The notes under the pieces: generated by a model
What the model was told of the DNA's origin: nothing
The model's input: the letters and a program-made list of their open reading frames with translations, nothing else
The model's database searches: none
DNA from: Xiphydria camelus
Lineage: Eukaryota; Arthropoda; Insecta; Hymenoptera; Xiphydriidae
DNA: 64,000 nt
Assembly (NCBI GenBank): GCA_963678675.1
Contig: OY783191.1
Coordinates: 20,649,111-20,713,110, forward strand
Direction of reading: 5' to 3'
In this document: one piece after another, positions 23,676 through 34,774 of the stretch
Layout of the letters: each line of letters begins with the position of its first letter
How positions within the stretch are numbered: the first letter of the stretch is position 1
Program-made: the position numbers and the translations under genes

Positions 23676-24272
23676 TTATCTTAAGGCCAGCGGATAGACA
23701 ATGTTTTTTATTTTTTTATTTGGAGTAAAAACGTGTAAATTTGTCGGTATGCCAACTCTGGAGCAAGCCACATACACCCGGGGACACGGCAACTGTCGCT
23801 GGTGACTTTTTTAAACGTTATTTTTAAACGTACCAACCAATAATTAATAATCCTCATGCTTTCATTAACGAGAGTAGACGCCACCGTAGCTAATGAGCGC
23901 ATGAGAATTAATTATTCATTGGTTAGTACGTTTAAAAATAACGTTTAAAAAAAGTCACCAGCGACAGATGCCGTATCACCGGGTGTACAATTGGCCGTGT
24001 GAAAAACATGAATTTTCCAAACTTAAGCCAGCAATAGTCAACGATTGACCTTGTGCTTTGTTGATGGTAATAGCAAAAGCAAGACGCAAAGGGAACTGGA
24101 GCCGCTTGAATTCGAATGTTAAATCGTTGGAAATCATAGGTATGCGTGAATGAGGACGTCTTCGCCTTTGAATTTGCCAGTGATGATTGTTACCTCGATT
24201 AAATTTGGTTGGCACTAAGGGATTTTTCGTGTAACTGATTTGGAATATTATGTCAGATGTAAGAGATTCCAA
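23676..24272 (-). pseudogene. Helitron Pif1-type helicase C-terminus, split by a MITE
   Basis: The minus-strand frame shows RLQFPLRLAFAITINKAQGQ and CFSHGQLY, the last conserved motifs of Pif1-family helicases in Helitrons, which unwind DNA during rolling-circle transposition. The frame is interrupted at a TA by a 211-bp MITE (23775-23985); beyond it the frame continues as ACSRVGIPTNLH and stops at 23676. The Rep nuclease and helicase N-terminus are absent. Confidence 0.85.
23775..23985. mobile_element. Palindromic MITE, CACCCGG ends
   Basis: It starts CACCCGGGGACACGGC and ends in the mirror, flanked by TA (23773-23774, 23986-23987). Its arms carry GTCACCAGCGACAG and AAACGTACC blocks. A second copy is 30112-30323. 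It sits inside the Helitron helicase frame. Confidence 0.82.
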
Positions 24273-24652
24273 ATGAAGGTCATGGTCAAGGTCAAATACA
24301 ATATCACTATTGTACAGCCACTAAAAAATCCTAAATCCTACTATCAAAACGAATTTGTATAGGGCCCATAGCTTTCATGGTACGAAGCCGAACTGTACTT
24401 GACCTCAATTTGACCTCCGCTGACCATAAAGGTCACATGGAAATAATGGTCAAGGACATATTTGAACGTGAAATTTCCCGCTCTTTTCATTTCCGGTATA
24501 TAAAATAGAGGTTTGGATTTAAAAAATCAATTTTACCTAGAAGGTCATTGTCAATGTCAAATCCAATATGACCATTGGGTAGCCAGGGAAAAATCCTAAA
24601 AGTTTTATATTAAACGTTTTTCTCTAAAATGATTTCCCGCTGAGATAATCAG

Positions 24653-25040
24653 CTGTGTCTGGACTTTTTGAACACTCTGTATAAGATTTACTAACTCAGA
24701 AACCTTCGCGGGCATGCGTCCAACCATTCCCCAAAGTTTCATCGCAATCGGATGAACGGTTTAGAAAGGCATAATAATCATCCGTACCGGTACTTTTCGA
24801 ACACCCTGTATACGATTTACTAACTCAGAAACCTTCGCGGGCATGCGTCCAACCATTCCCCAAAGTTTCATCGCAATCGGATGAACGGTCTAGGAAGGCA
24901 TAATAATCATCCGTACCGCTACTTTTTGAACACCCTGTATACGATTTACTAACTCAGAAACCTTCGCGGGCATGCGTCCAACCATTCCTCAAAGTTTCAT
25001 CGCAATCGTATGAACGGTTTAGGAAGGCATAAGAGACATA
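24653..25040 (+). repeat. Minisatellite inside Helitron, about 125-bp unit, three copies
   Basis: Each unit holds ACTTTTTGAACACCCTGTAT, CCTTCGCGGGCATGCGTCC and GGATGAACGGTTTAGGAAGG. The same unit forms about six copies at 27265-28025. Confidence 0.85.
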
Positions 25041-25043
25041 CAT

Positions 25044-25090
<47 letters not shown>

Positions 25091-25110
25091 TTCATTTTTA
25101 TATATATAGA

Positions 25111-26135
25111 TATTATAATCAAACGGTATCTAGCAGTGCAACAAGATGTACGACGGCAGCAGTAGTTCTGATGAGGAAATTGCTTTTATGGTAGCATTGA
25201 TGTCAGAAAGAAATAGACAAAAGAGAATGTGGATCCATTCTATCAATAAAAAATGCGCCAGTCTTGGAGAACTCGCCCATCTGGTCGCGAGATTAACCAC
25301 GAGGATTTCGATCGCGATGATAGTGAGTGGTAAGAACCGATATTCCGAATTTCGTCTATTGTGCGACGGATAAAGACTTTAGCCTTTATGACCATCGCGT
25401 CGTTTGACGGAAAGGATTCGAAGGGAAGAATCCCCGTCCGCGACGCGACGCGACGCGCCGGACAAGTGAGCGGTAGTACATTTATTTGTACCGTATGTCC
25501 GTCTCTGTACTGGCCAGTTTGAAAGTTACCTTCGGATAGGCTTGGTCGGTAATCGAGACATTTATACCGTAATTATAATTATTTTCGTAATTTCCATTAT
25601 TCACAAATTCACAATTTCGAGGTTAGACGCCTCGATCTCCCGAATTGACATCAATTCTAACTGCCGACTCGACTTCTACCGTATTAAATGACTCGAGTAC
25701 TGATCAAGCCTATCCGAAGGTAACTTTCAAACTGGCCAGTACAGAGACGGACATACGGTATATATTTTATCCAGTCGGTATTTTGACGCGACGCAGCGCG
25801 ACGCGCCGTACTGGGCAAGAGTGAGCGGTAAGAACCCCGTCCCTTACGTGACGCGACGCGCCGGACAAGTGAGCGGTAGTACATTTATTTGTATGTATTT
25901 TATTCAGTTAATATTTTGACGCGACGGGACGCTCTAGTGAGCGGTAACCTTTAGTAGCCCACGGATAGCGGTATCGATTACAATAAGTATTGCGGGAGAT
26001 GGCTTATTTCGGCCCGTCCGGTAATTAACCTTTCCGGGAAAGGTGCGGAACTGCAGGCACATTTACAGCCCAGATTCGTCGAAATATACCGCCCGCATTA
26101 TGTCGAGATTGACCATAGATTAACGAGGTATATAT
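25111..26135. other. Palindromic repeat and short repeat fragments
   Basis: 25500-25560 (GTACTGGCCAGTTTGAAAG, GGATAGGCTTGGTCGG) is mirrored at 25700-25765, making a foldback of about 265 bp. ACGCGACGCGCC motifs recur at about 25441, 25790 and 25850. 25965-26100 is a repeat related to 57105-57230 and, inverted, 61190-61290. No gene recognised. Confidence 0.5.
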
Positions 26136-26139
26136 ATAT

Positions 26140-27010
26140 GTCTAAAGGTTACTTTGGGGACACGATATATTTTGGGTTAAATCGATGCAGAAAGGCATTA
26201 TATATATTATAAAAAATAATAATGATAAAATGTCAAGATATTTTGAATTTTGCGTAAAACAGCTAATATGAGGACATAGCATATATCCACGAATATGAGG
26301 ACATTATATTTTGTAAGGAATGGCGACTATGGGGACATTTTATATTAATAGAAAAAAGTATTTGAATCAATTGCGTTTGACGTTTTAAACAAGTAAACAC
26401 TACTAACTGCTTCTAATTTCCTCTAAAGTGTCTAAAACTAGAGACATTTAGAGTTACATATATAATGGTGACTTTGAGGACATCCGCTTGCTGAAATATA
26501 TAAAATAGAACTAATGGTTGCTTCGAGGACATAAACAGTTGTTTTCTAAGTATTAAATATTTAGCAGATACAAATCTCAATATTGTTACTTGAGCATGTA
26601 TAACGTATCCGTGTAATATGATTTTCCACTCCACAATATAACATCAATATAAGACGTCTTGTTATACAGATCCTACACGACAAAAAGAAATTTCGACGCC
26701 TCTCCTTCACGTTTTTTGAGGAATGAATATATCGCCATATATTCTCCAGAAGAATAATGACGCAAGTGCAAATTTTGAAATTTTTTAATTAAACCCCTCA
26801 ATAGACTTAAGTCATTTTTAAGACTATTGAGGGGTTTAATTAAAAAAAGGTGTGAGTGCCGTTGTACTCACGGAGGATGTGTAAACATCTTACAATTATC
26901 TGCGGTCCGAGTTTAATTGGGGAATATGACGTCGTAGTTCGACATAAAGAAGTTTAGTTTTTTCTATAATAAAATATTTATTATTATTATTATATTAGAT
27001 TCATAACTTA
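26140..27010. other. AT-rich sequence with dispersed GAGGACA motif and a small palindrome
   Basis: TACTTTGGGGACA or close variants occur at about 26147, 26265, 26297, 26328, 26469 and 26519; the motif returns at 32800-32990. 26783-26845 is a short perfect-looking hairpin (TTAATTAAACCCCTCAATAG and mirror). No gene recognised. Confidence 0.5.
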
Positions 27011-28158
27011 CTAGCAGCCCGTCCCGGCTTCGCACGGGTAGATTGTGGATTGATTTTGTCCGTCCACCATTGTTTAAATACATTTTTAATACAAAACTTT
27101 TAGTATTTCTCCCGGGCTACGCAATGGTCATATTGGATTTGACCTTGACCATGACCTTCAAGGTTATATCAAGGTCAAATTAATTTTTTTTCACGTTCAA
27201 ATGTGTCCTTGACCATTTTTTTCATGTTACCTTTATTGTCAGCGGAGATCAAATTTAGGTCAAGTATAGTTCGACTTTTTGAACACCCTGTATAAGATTT
27301 ACTAACTCAGAAACCTTCGCGGATATGCGTCCAACTGTTCCCCAAATTTTCATCCCAATCGGATGAACGGTTTAGGAAGGCATAATAATCATCCGTACCG
27401 GTACTTTTTGAACACCCTGTATAAGATTTACTAACTCAGAAACCTTCGCGGGCATGCGTCCAACCATTCCCCAAAGTTTCATCGCAATCGGATGAACGGT
27501 TTAGGAAGGCATAATAATCATCCGTACCGGTACTTTTTGAACACCCTGTATAAGATTTACTAACTCAAACCTTCGCGGATATGCGTCCAACTGTTCCCCA
27601 AATTTTCATCGCAATCGGATGAACGGTTTAGGAAGGCATAATAATCATCCGTACCGGTACTCTTTGAACACCCTGTATAAGATTGACTAACTCAGGAACC
27701 TTCGCGGGCATGCGTCCAACCATTCCCCAACTTTTCATGGCAATTGGATGAACGGTTTAGGAAGGCATAATAATCACCAGTACCGGTACTTTTTGAACAC
27801 CTTTTATAAGATTTACTAACTCAGAAACCTTCGCGGGCATGCGTCCAACCATTCCCCAAAGTTTAATCGCAATAGGATGAACGGTTTAGGAAGGCATAAT
27901 AATCATCCGTACCGGTACTTTTTGAACACCCTGTATAAGATTTACTAACTCAGAAACCTTCGCGGGCATGCGTCCAACCATTCCCCAAAGTTTCATCGCA
28001 ATCGGATGAACGGTTTAAGAAGGCATTTGATATTACCTTAAAGGTCACGGTCAAGGTCAAATCCAATACGACCACTGGGTAGCCAAGGGAAAATCCTTAA
28101 AGTTTTGTATTAAACATTTTTCTTTAAAATGTTTTCCCGTTGAGATAATCCAGCTTGC
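27011..28158 (-). mobile_element. Second Helitron copy, 5' part missing
   Basis: The minus-strand 3' end (hairpin then CTAG at 27011-27014) matches the copy at 23514. Inside are CTTGACC-rich sequence, about six minisatellite units (27265-28025) and a tail matching 24530-24650. The TCTATATATA start is not found, so the element is truncated near 28158. Confidence 0.75.
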
Positions 28159-28444
28159 GCGAATAGTATGCGCAGTAGCGCCACACACACACTGACGCAG
28201 TCACGTCTACATGACTTACGTCTGACGCTCAATTTCCCAGGAAGGTCGTACCGCAGAGCCATAGCATAGATGTTTACACATCAAAAATTTCAAAATTTGC
28301 ACTTGCGTCATTGTTCTTCTGGAGAAGCGATATATTATCTGGGATGTCACTTTACCGACCGCTAGCGGTTCAATAGCATACATACTAGCCGCACAGGCCG
28401 CAGATCCTCCGTGGCAGATTAGTGCAGTCAAAATAGCATATGAA

Positions 28445-29085
28445 ATACAAATTAATCCGGATAGGATGAAACCTATACCAATCCATAGGGAAAAATCCCC
28501 TGAAAAACATATCAAAAGTTCCCAAAAAACTTTGGTCGGGAAATATGTTTAATTAATGAAAAAGTAACAAGAATTGCGGTCGAGCGTCCTTTGTACGCTA
28601 ATATTTCTCGTTCAATGGGCTCAATTAAAAAAGTAGAACTACCTTTTTGTAGCGTGAAAAATTTACTATAAAAAACAAGCGGAAACCCCTAGCTGGAAAT
28701 GTTTCGTTTTAGTTTCATTGATGTTTAATCTTCTGAGCGTCTTAAACGCCGAACGCGCGCGATCAGCCGATTATTTGGCGTTTACGACGCTGCAGAAGAT
28801 TAAAACATTAATAAAACTGAAACGAAACACTTTGAGCTAGGGGTTTCCGCTTATTTTTTGTAGCAAATTTTCCTCGCTACAAAATGGTAGTTCTACTATT
28901 TCATTGAGCCCATTGAACGAGAAATATCAGCGTTCAAAGGACGCTCGACCGCAATTCTTGTTACTTTTTCATTAATTAAACATATTTCCCGGCCAAAGTT
29001 TTTGGGAACTTTTGATATGTTTTTCAGGGGATTTTTCCCTATGGATTGGTATAGGTTTCATCCTGTTCGGATTAATTTGCATTCC
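28445..29085. mobile_element. Foldback of about 640 bp
   Basis: ATTAATCCGGATAGGATGAA at about 28451 is mirrored at about 29072; the arms match through to a centre near 28765 (CGTTTAAGACG-like). They contain CTCGTTCAATGGGCTCAAT and GAAACCCCTAGCT. The mirrored minus-strand frame here is not a gene. Confidence 0.8.
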
Positions 29086-30109
29086 ATGGAATAAAATCGC
29101 CTATTTTTACTGCACTATACGTCCACTCGACGTGTGCCAAACACTCGCCAGAGCCGTCCTCTAAGTGCTTCGAAACCCGATATGTTTCAAACAGCGGGCA
29201 TTATACTCTATGTCGGCTGGTGCCAAGACTGTATATGTTTGGTCATCCATTCTTTTATTTAAAACAGTAAAAAAACCCAAAACACGTCTAGCAGAATCCA
29301 CCCGCCTAACGGAGGGTTAACCCTCGGTTAGTCGCCTATAGGTCCAGCGGACCTATTGTCATACTACCTACCTACCTATTGTGCATAAGAGAAATTTGAC
29401 GCGTCTAACGGAGGGTTAAATATGTTTTCGAAGGAAAATAAATTAAAAAAGTAAACATTTACACTCAAAAAGTTTAAAAAAAGCTAATTTTATTCCAAAA
29501 TTATCAAAGCAAAAATTATAACCTTCGTAGAAGGCATCTGTAAAAAAAACACCCGAATCAGCCTCAAATACTCATAACGCTCATAAAGTTTTCAAAACTA
29601 CAGCAAAGAGCTCGGTACCCATATACGTATGTCGAGTAAGGTAACTTTGGTACTCGAACTTTGTTTCCTCATAATGAACGAAAGAATGACGTTAGAAATA
29701 TTTTCTCAATTTCTGTAATTTCGTTCGGAGAAAGTTTGAAAGTAAAGGGCGTGCGAAAGACTCCGGGAAGACACTCAGATGCGTCGACGTCCCGTGGTGC
29801 GGTCCAGGGACGGACATATGCGCGTCTCGATGACTTAATTTATGATAGGACGACGCGCGTCTCGTTTATAGGCCTCCATACACGATACGGTTTACCGGAA
29901 GGCAGGCTTTTCGATATGCAAGCCGGAAGGCAAATCGTAGTGGTCATATTGGCCGGAAGGCTCGGCCTGAACTCTCGGCTTTCCGAAAAACTGCGGGCGC
30001 TTGAAAATTTACCACCGGCCATGCTTTTCGCCTGCATGTCGAAAAGTGTATGGGTGCCATAGAAATATAGGCTAAGAATTTGTGTGACGGAAAGCATAGC
30101 AGAAGTAGG
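29086..30109. other. Unassigned sequence with a TTAA micro-element
   Basis: 29321-29415 is a 95-bp insert between TTAA 29317-29320 and TTAA 29416-29419, starting CCCTCGGTTAG and ending CTAACGGAGGG. Another CTAACGGAGGG precedes the first TTAA. 29661-30062 has a long plus-strand frame over a partly self-complementary region (ACCGGAAGGCAGGC / GCCTGCATGTCG); it was not recognised and is probably chance. Confidence 0.45.
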
Positions 30110-30111
30110 TA

Positions 30112-30323
30112 CACCCGGGGACACGGAATCTGTCGCTGGTGACTTTTTTTTAATGTCATTTTTAAACGTACTAAACTAATGAACAATTAATTCTCATGCC
30201 CTCATTAGCTACGGTGGCGTCTACTCTCGTTAATGAAAGTATGAGGATTATTAGTCATTAGTTAGTACGTTTAAAAATAAAATTTAAAACAGTCACCAAC
30301 GACAGATTTCGTGTCCCCGGGTG
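30112..30323. mobile_element. Palindromic MITE, CACCCGG ends (copy 2)
   Basis: Same family as 23775-23985: starts CACCCGGGGACACGG, ends in the mirror, flanked by TA at 30110-30111 and 30324-30325. Confidence 0.82.
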
Positions 30324-30325
30324 TA

Positions 30326-30894
30326 CCTAGGCAGATATTGCCTAATTTCGATAATCATCAAGTTCCAGTTGTAATTCGTTGATTAAGTGCATATGCAAAT
30401 ACACTTGTCGATTCATTAACCACTGTTTTACCCATTTCGAACATTTGCGCTTTATCTTTTTCTTTTTTTCAGACAACAAAGCAACTGCTAGTCCTATTAA
30501 CATAACCCTGTTAACTCTCCGTTAGTTGGTAATTGTTGAAAAACTATTCCATGATTTCGTTAATTAAATTTAGCCGAGTCAAATATAATGCTGCATGATT
30601 TTTCTTGGTACATAGAAGCATTATTTTCCTTGTTCCAAAGGAAAATTTACATTAGTTACAATGTCGCATCATATAATTTTTAAAACATAAGAGTGTTCAA
30701 GTGACGATAAGAGCCGGTATTATAAAGTCCGGTTAACCGGAGGTCGAACTTCAACCGGCGGTTAGACTGCAGTTTCCGAATACGCTAACCACCGCATAAA
30801 CATCGACACGTGCGGTTTCTTTCTCGCTCGAGAGAGAAGTCAGGGCCGCATTAGTCTCTCTCTCGCTCGGGGGAGAAGTCAGGGCCCGATTATA
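30326..30894. other. Unassigned AT-rich sequence
   Basis: It contains a TTAACTCTCCGTTAG end near 30509, related to the TTAA ends at 29317-29419, a short self-complementary CCGGTTAACCGG near 30740, and two imperfect copies of a CTCTCGCTCG(A/G)GAGAGAAG unit near 30822-30884. No gene recognised. Confidence 0.4.
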
Positions 30895-31530
30895 AGAGTA
30901 GGTAGTTGTTTCATTTTACAAAGTGTGTACAGCACCGCATTTTTGAATTTGAGAATAGTTTATCTTAAAAAATGAATGCACAACATGTAGAAAATATGTC
31001 ACCTAATTAGGATTATGATTAATATGAATACAATACCTAAATGGGATTATTAAAATAAAAAAGTGGAACTTTCTCGGAATAGATAATTAAGTTGATATTG
31101 CTCAGGAAGAGTAAAAAACATTTGGATGTACATGTATTTTTAAGTTTTATAGCCAGTATGCTTTCCTATTTTATATAACAGTTGGGAATAACAATAAGGA
31201 GTCGAGCATGTAATAGTTTCAGATAACATGTAACTGTATACAGGTTATAATATGTTTTTTTGTACTTTTTTACTTATGTAACAAAGCAGGTAACTTAATA
31301 AATATAATTGCCTTTAAATGTTTTTACTCCTCCTCAGCAATGTTAACTTAATTACCTATTCCGAGAAAGAGTTTCATTTTTTTATTTCAATAATCCCATT
31401 TAGGTATTTTATTCTTATTAATCATACTCCTAATTAGGTGACATATTTTCTACATGTTGTGCGTTCATTTTTAAGAAAAACTATTCGAAAATACGGTGCT
31501 GTACACACTTTGTAAAATGAAACTACTAAT
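30895..31530. mobile_element. Foldback of about 640 bp
   Basis: GTTTCATTTTACAAAGTGTG at about 30909 is mirrored near 31525; the arms (ACATGTAGAAAATATGTCACC, CCTAAATGGGATTATT) match with few changes to a loop near 31140-31320. Non-coding. Confidence 0.8.
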
Positions 31531-31789
31531 TTCCGTAATTTGCATATTTCCATATCTAGCAGTGCCGTATTCCTTACTGACAAACAGATGCAAACAAATT
31601 TTAGTCAGTTTTCGTAGAAATTTTGAAGTATGAACACGATGTCGGGAAGGAAAAGTAGAAATCGTCCGACTTACAAATTATAAATTACAATTACTTATCA
31701 TTACACTAATCAATGTAGGAATAACCGAATAGAACACTTGTGGAAAGACTTGGTCACTCATTTTCAGTTCGTTGATACGATACTGTAGA

Positions 31790-32195
31790 AGCACCGAGGG
31801 TCCGAACCCCTGCTGAGCTCCCTTTCTCGAGTCACTCGCAAGAGAAACGTACCAGGCCTTTGCGTATGAGTTGACATATGAATCGTGCGAGTGCGAGTGA
31901 GAACGCGGATTAATACTGGTGAAGCCATAAGAGTTTCTCTGTCGCACATTCTCCGTCCTTCTCGGACTTATCCAGTTGGAGTATGCGACAGAGAAACTCT
32001 TATGGGTTCACCAGTGTTAATCCGCGTTCTCACTCGCACTCGCACGATTCCTATGTCAACACATACGCAAAGACCTCGTATACGTTTCTTAGTGAGTAGG
32101 CCAATCAGGACCCCCACCACAACGGAATACTTGGTCCTGATTGGTCTATTGGCTAAGATGCGTATACGTAACTTTGCGAGTGACTCGAGAAAGGC
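31790..32195. mobile_element. Two adjoining palindromic MITEs
   Basis: 31840-31960 (GCGAGTGCGAGTGAGAACGC, AGAGTTTCTCTGTCGCA) is mirrored at 31982-32070. The sequence then runs into a CGTATACGCATCTTAGC-family block (32080-32195) with the CTCGAGAAAGGCC end. The open frames here are mirror copies. Confidence 0.65.
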
Positions 32196-32199
32196 CCCC

Positions 32200-33017
32200 T
32201 GCTCTTTTTCATGCTTTAATGAATTCGCACTAGCGGAAATATCCCCCGAGCTAGTGCGGGGGATGACTGTACTTATAACCGGGCAATGACTTCTCTCCCG
32301 AGCGAGAAAGAGAAAGAGGTTAAATTTTTTCGATGTCTAATACTTTAAAGGTGTCGCCGGAGAGTCAGCTAGCTGTTTAAGCTGTAACTGTATTGTAATT
32401 TTTAGAAGTGTACGTTATTTCCTCCTGGAGGAAATACATATGTATACTCACCACAGAGTTTTTCATTACAGTAAAAATGTTTAGAATCGTTGTTGTTTGA
32501 GATGCTGCTTAGTGATTTCTCAAAGAAATTTCTTCTCAACGTTAGTAGATAATTTTACAAGAATTTAAATAAAATTGATTTATTTAGAAATTATAAATTC
32601 TTGAATATATTGCAATATTATTACAATTTTGCAATAATATATTTGAGCGCAAGTATTGTAAGATTGCTGCAATGAAATTGCTATATTGTAAATTTTATAA
32701 AATTAAATTTATGCAAAGTCATTGCAATATTAAATACTTTCTGGATAGTTGCTTTCAATTAAAAACGTAATTAAAGTTGTCCTTCTTATAAATTGTTATT
32801 TCAAGGACAGTCCTCAAAGAAACCGATTAATGTATTGTTACTTTGGGGACTGTCCCCAAAGTAACACTAATTTTGGCTGTCCTCGAACTACACATAAGAC
32901 TTGCGTTGATGATTTCGGGGACTGTCCTCAAAGTACACAAATGTCCCCGAAGTAACCGATCAGTGCACGAAAATGTCCTCGAACTACACGTTACGCATAT
33001 ATATATGCCGGTGCCGG
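32200..33017. other. AT-rich sequence ending in GGGGACA motifs
   Basis: Mostly AT-rich. 32837-32865 is a perfect palindrome: GTTACTTTGGGGAC, one T, then its mirror. GTCCTCAAAG, GTCCCCGAAG and GTCCTCGAAC variants follow to about 32995. No gene recognised. Confidence 0.5.
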
Positions 33018-33322
33018 AGTGTCCGTAAAGTATGGAAACGGTTGAATATCTCGAAAAGTATGCTTCAGATCGGGAAACGAAAAAATACGTATCTGATATA
33101 TTTAAAAAAACTATCAAATGACACCAAGATTGATCCCAATCCCCAACGCCTGTGGGTGGGGGAGGGGGAAGCTTCAAAATCTTAAATAGGAACCCCCACT
33201 TTTGATTGCATATTCGCATTCTACATTAGAAACTACATAACTTTTATTTGAAACATTTTTTTTCGATTCGTGGCAGATGGCGCTATAATCGACGAAATTC
33301 AAATTTTTCGGTTTCTGGGTTA
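33018..33322 (+). mobile_element. Half of the TACAGGGTGTCCG palindrome
   Basis: It matches the left arm of 13132-14222 from GTGTCCGTAAAG for about 300 bp, but its first few terminal bases and its other arm are missing. It stops at the TA where the next foldback is inserted. Confidence 0.75.
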
Positions 33323-33324
33323 TA

Positions 33325-33900
33325 TACAGGGTGTTCGGAAAAAACACCGACACAGAAATAGGGGTGATAGGTTACGTCATTACAAGTATTTTGATATAAG
33401 GGACCTATACCCGCAAGCGCCCCCTTCTGGAGATATCAACTTTTCAAGTTTATAACGACCGAGGTTGATCAAAGTAGAATAATATTGAGTTTTTTGTCTA
33501 CCTGTACAATTGAAAAACAAATGAAAACTCCTTGTATCCGCATCATCTTCGAAAAGTACAAGGACTTGAGCCAAGCGGTTATCCTTTCCGCAAGCAGTTT
33601 GCGCAGTGGCACATCTATCCAGAATCGTTTCCGATGTTGCATGGACATGGGTGGCCGTAATTTTGAGCATTTGCTGTAGTACATTGTTTTTGTATCTCGT
33701 AAAATTAAATATTCGTTACCATCTTGATACGTTTCTTATTATTCTACTTTGATCAACCTCGGTCGTTATAAACTTGAAAAGTTGATATCTCCAGAAGGGG
33801 GGGCGCGCTTGCGGGTATATGTCCCTTATATCAAAATACTTGTAATGACGTAACCTATCACCCCTATTTCTGTGTCGGTGTTTTTTCCGAACACCCTGTA
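33325..33900. mobile_element. Foldback TACAGGGTGTTCGG element with transposase remnant
   Basis: It starts TACAGGGTGTTCGGAAAAAA and ends in the mirror, flanked by TA (33323-33324, 33901-33902). The arms of about 150 bp surround a 270-bp centre that encodes the end of a transposase (33485-33679). It is therefore a deletion derivative of a Tc1/mariner-type element. Confidence 0.85.
33485..33679 (+). pseudogene. Tc1/mariner-type transposase C-terminus (remnant)
   Basis: The frame ends SIQNRFRCCMDMGGRNFEHLL then stop. This resembles the conserved ending (CI..GG.HFEHLL) of an insect mariner/Tc1-like DDE family, and parallels the remnant at 34216-34460, which ends DGHHFEHLL. The catalytic part is missing. 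Confidence 0.6.
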
Positions 33901-33925
33901 TATATAACTATTATATAGCACCTTA

Positions 33926-34772
33926 CATATCTTCGAAACTATAAGGTTCACAGAAATATTTGCTGCAATGAAATTGTACAGTACGGAGGGGGCCATCCGA
34001 TAGCGATAATAGTTTTTTTTGCAGGTGTAGATACTTTGGACATTTGAAGGTCATCTTCATTTTTTTAAATGGATCGGTGTGTTTTTGTTTCTGTATCATG
34101 ATAGAGAAGCTTGAAACGAGTTCAACGATCTATCACATAAGGTCATTGAAGGTCATAGAAAGTACAGATAGGCGATAATACTTACGGTTTCTGTAGTAAA
34201 TAAAATTACTACGTTTTAGAGTAGGTGTTCGAAATGATGACCATCGGCATCAATGCAACATTGGATTTTTTTTACAATTGATTGACTTGCAAGTCTTACA
34301 GCGTCAGAACTTATTGATGTACAGGCTGCAATAATTCTTTGCTGCATGTCGTAAAGTGTAGTTGGTACTTCTTTGTACACTTTATCTTTCAATATTCCCC
34401 ATAGAAAGAAGTCTAAAGGTGTTAAGTCTGGGGAACGAGCTGGCCACGATATTGGACCGCCGCATCCAATCCAATGATTTATTTAATAATTTAGTAATTT
34501 TATTTACTACCGAAACCATAAGTATTATCGCCTATCTGTACTTTCTATGACCTTCAATGACCTTATGTGATAGATCGTTGAACTCGTTTCAAGCTCCTCT
34601 ATCATGATACAGAAACAAAAACATACCGATCCATTGAAAACAATTAAGGTGACCTTCAAATGTCCAAAGTACCTACACCTGCAAAAAAACTATTACCGCT
34701 ATCGTCCCCCTTCGTACTGTACAATTTCATTCTAGCAAATATTACTGTGAACCTTATAGTTTCGAAGATATC
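33926..34772. mobile_element. Foldback CATATCTTCG element with transposase remnant
   Basis: It starts CATATCTTCGAAACTATAAGG and ends in the mirror with first base changed, flanked by TA (33924-33925, 34773-34774). Arms of about 260 bp surround a centre encoding a transposase C-terminus on the minus strand. It is inserted in the left end of the pogo-like element. Confidence 0.82.
34216..34460 (-). pseudogene. Tc1/mariner-type transposase C-terminal third (remnant)
   Basis: The minus-strand translation reads SWPARSPDLTPLDFFLWG, then LKDKVYKEVPTTL and ends DADGHHFEHLL before the stop at 34216. The WPARSPDL(T/N)P..FFLWG block is a hallmark of the last catalytic region in Tc1/mariner-like transposases of insects. 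The N-terminal DNA-binding and first catalytic parts are missing. Confidence 0.78.
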
Positions 34773-34774
34773 TA

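Larger units (their letters stand above)
23514..25110 (-). mobile_element. Helitron with both ends
   Basis: Read on the minus strand it starts TCTATATATATAAAA at 25110 and ends at 23514 with a GC hairpin (CCCGT...ACGGG) followed by CTAG. It lies between A and T, the usual Helitron target. It has a CAGA microsatellite (about 25043-25088), three minisatellite units (about 24653-25030), CTTGACC-rich sequence and a helicase fragment at 23676-24272. At 1.6 kb it is a heavily deleted, non-autonomous copy. Confidence 0.85.

Noticed and set aside
23514..28158. A CRISPR array at the minisatellite
   Set aside because: Units are about 125 bp, contiguous and without unique spacers; a eukaryotic minisatellite in Helitrons.
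29661..30062. 133-codon plus-strand frame as a gene
   Set aside because: It overlaps a partly self-complementary region and reads on both strands; no domain recognised.
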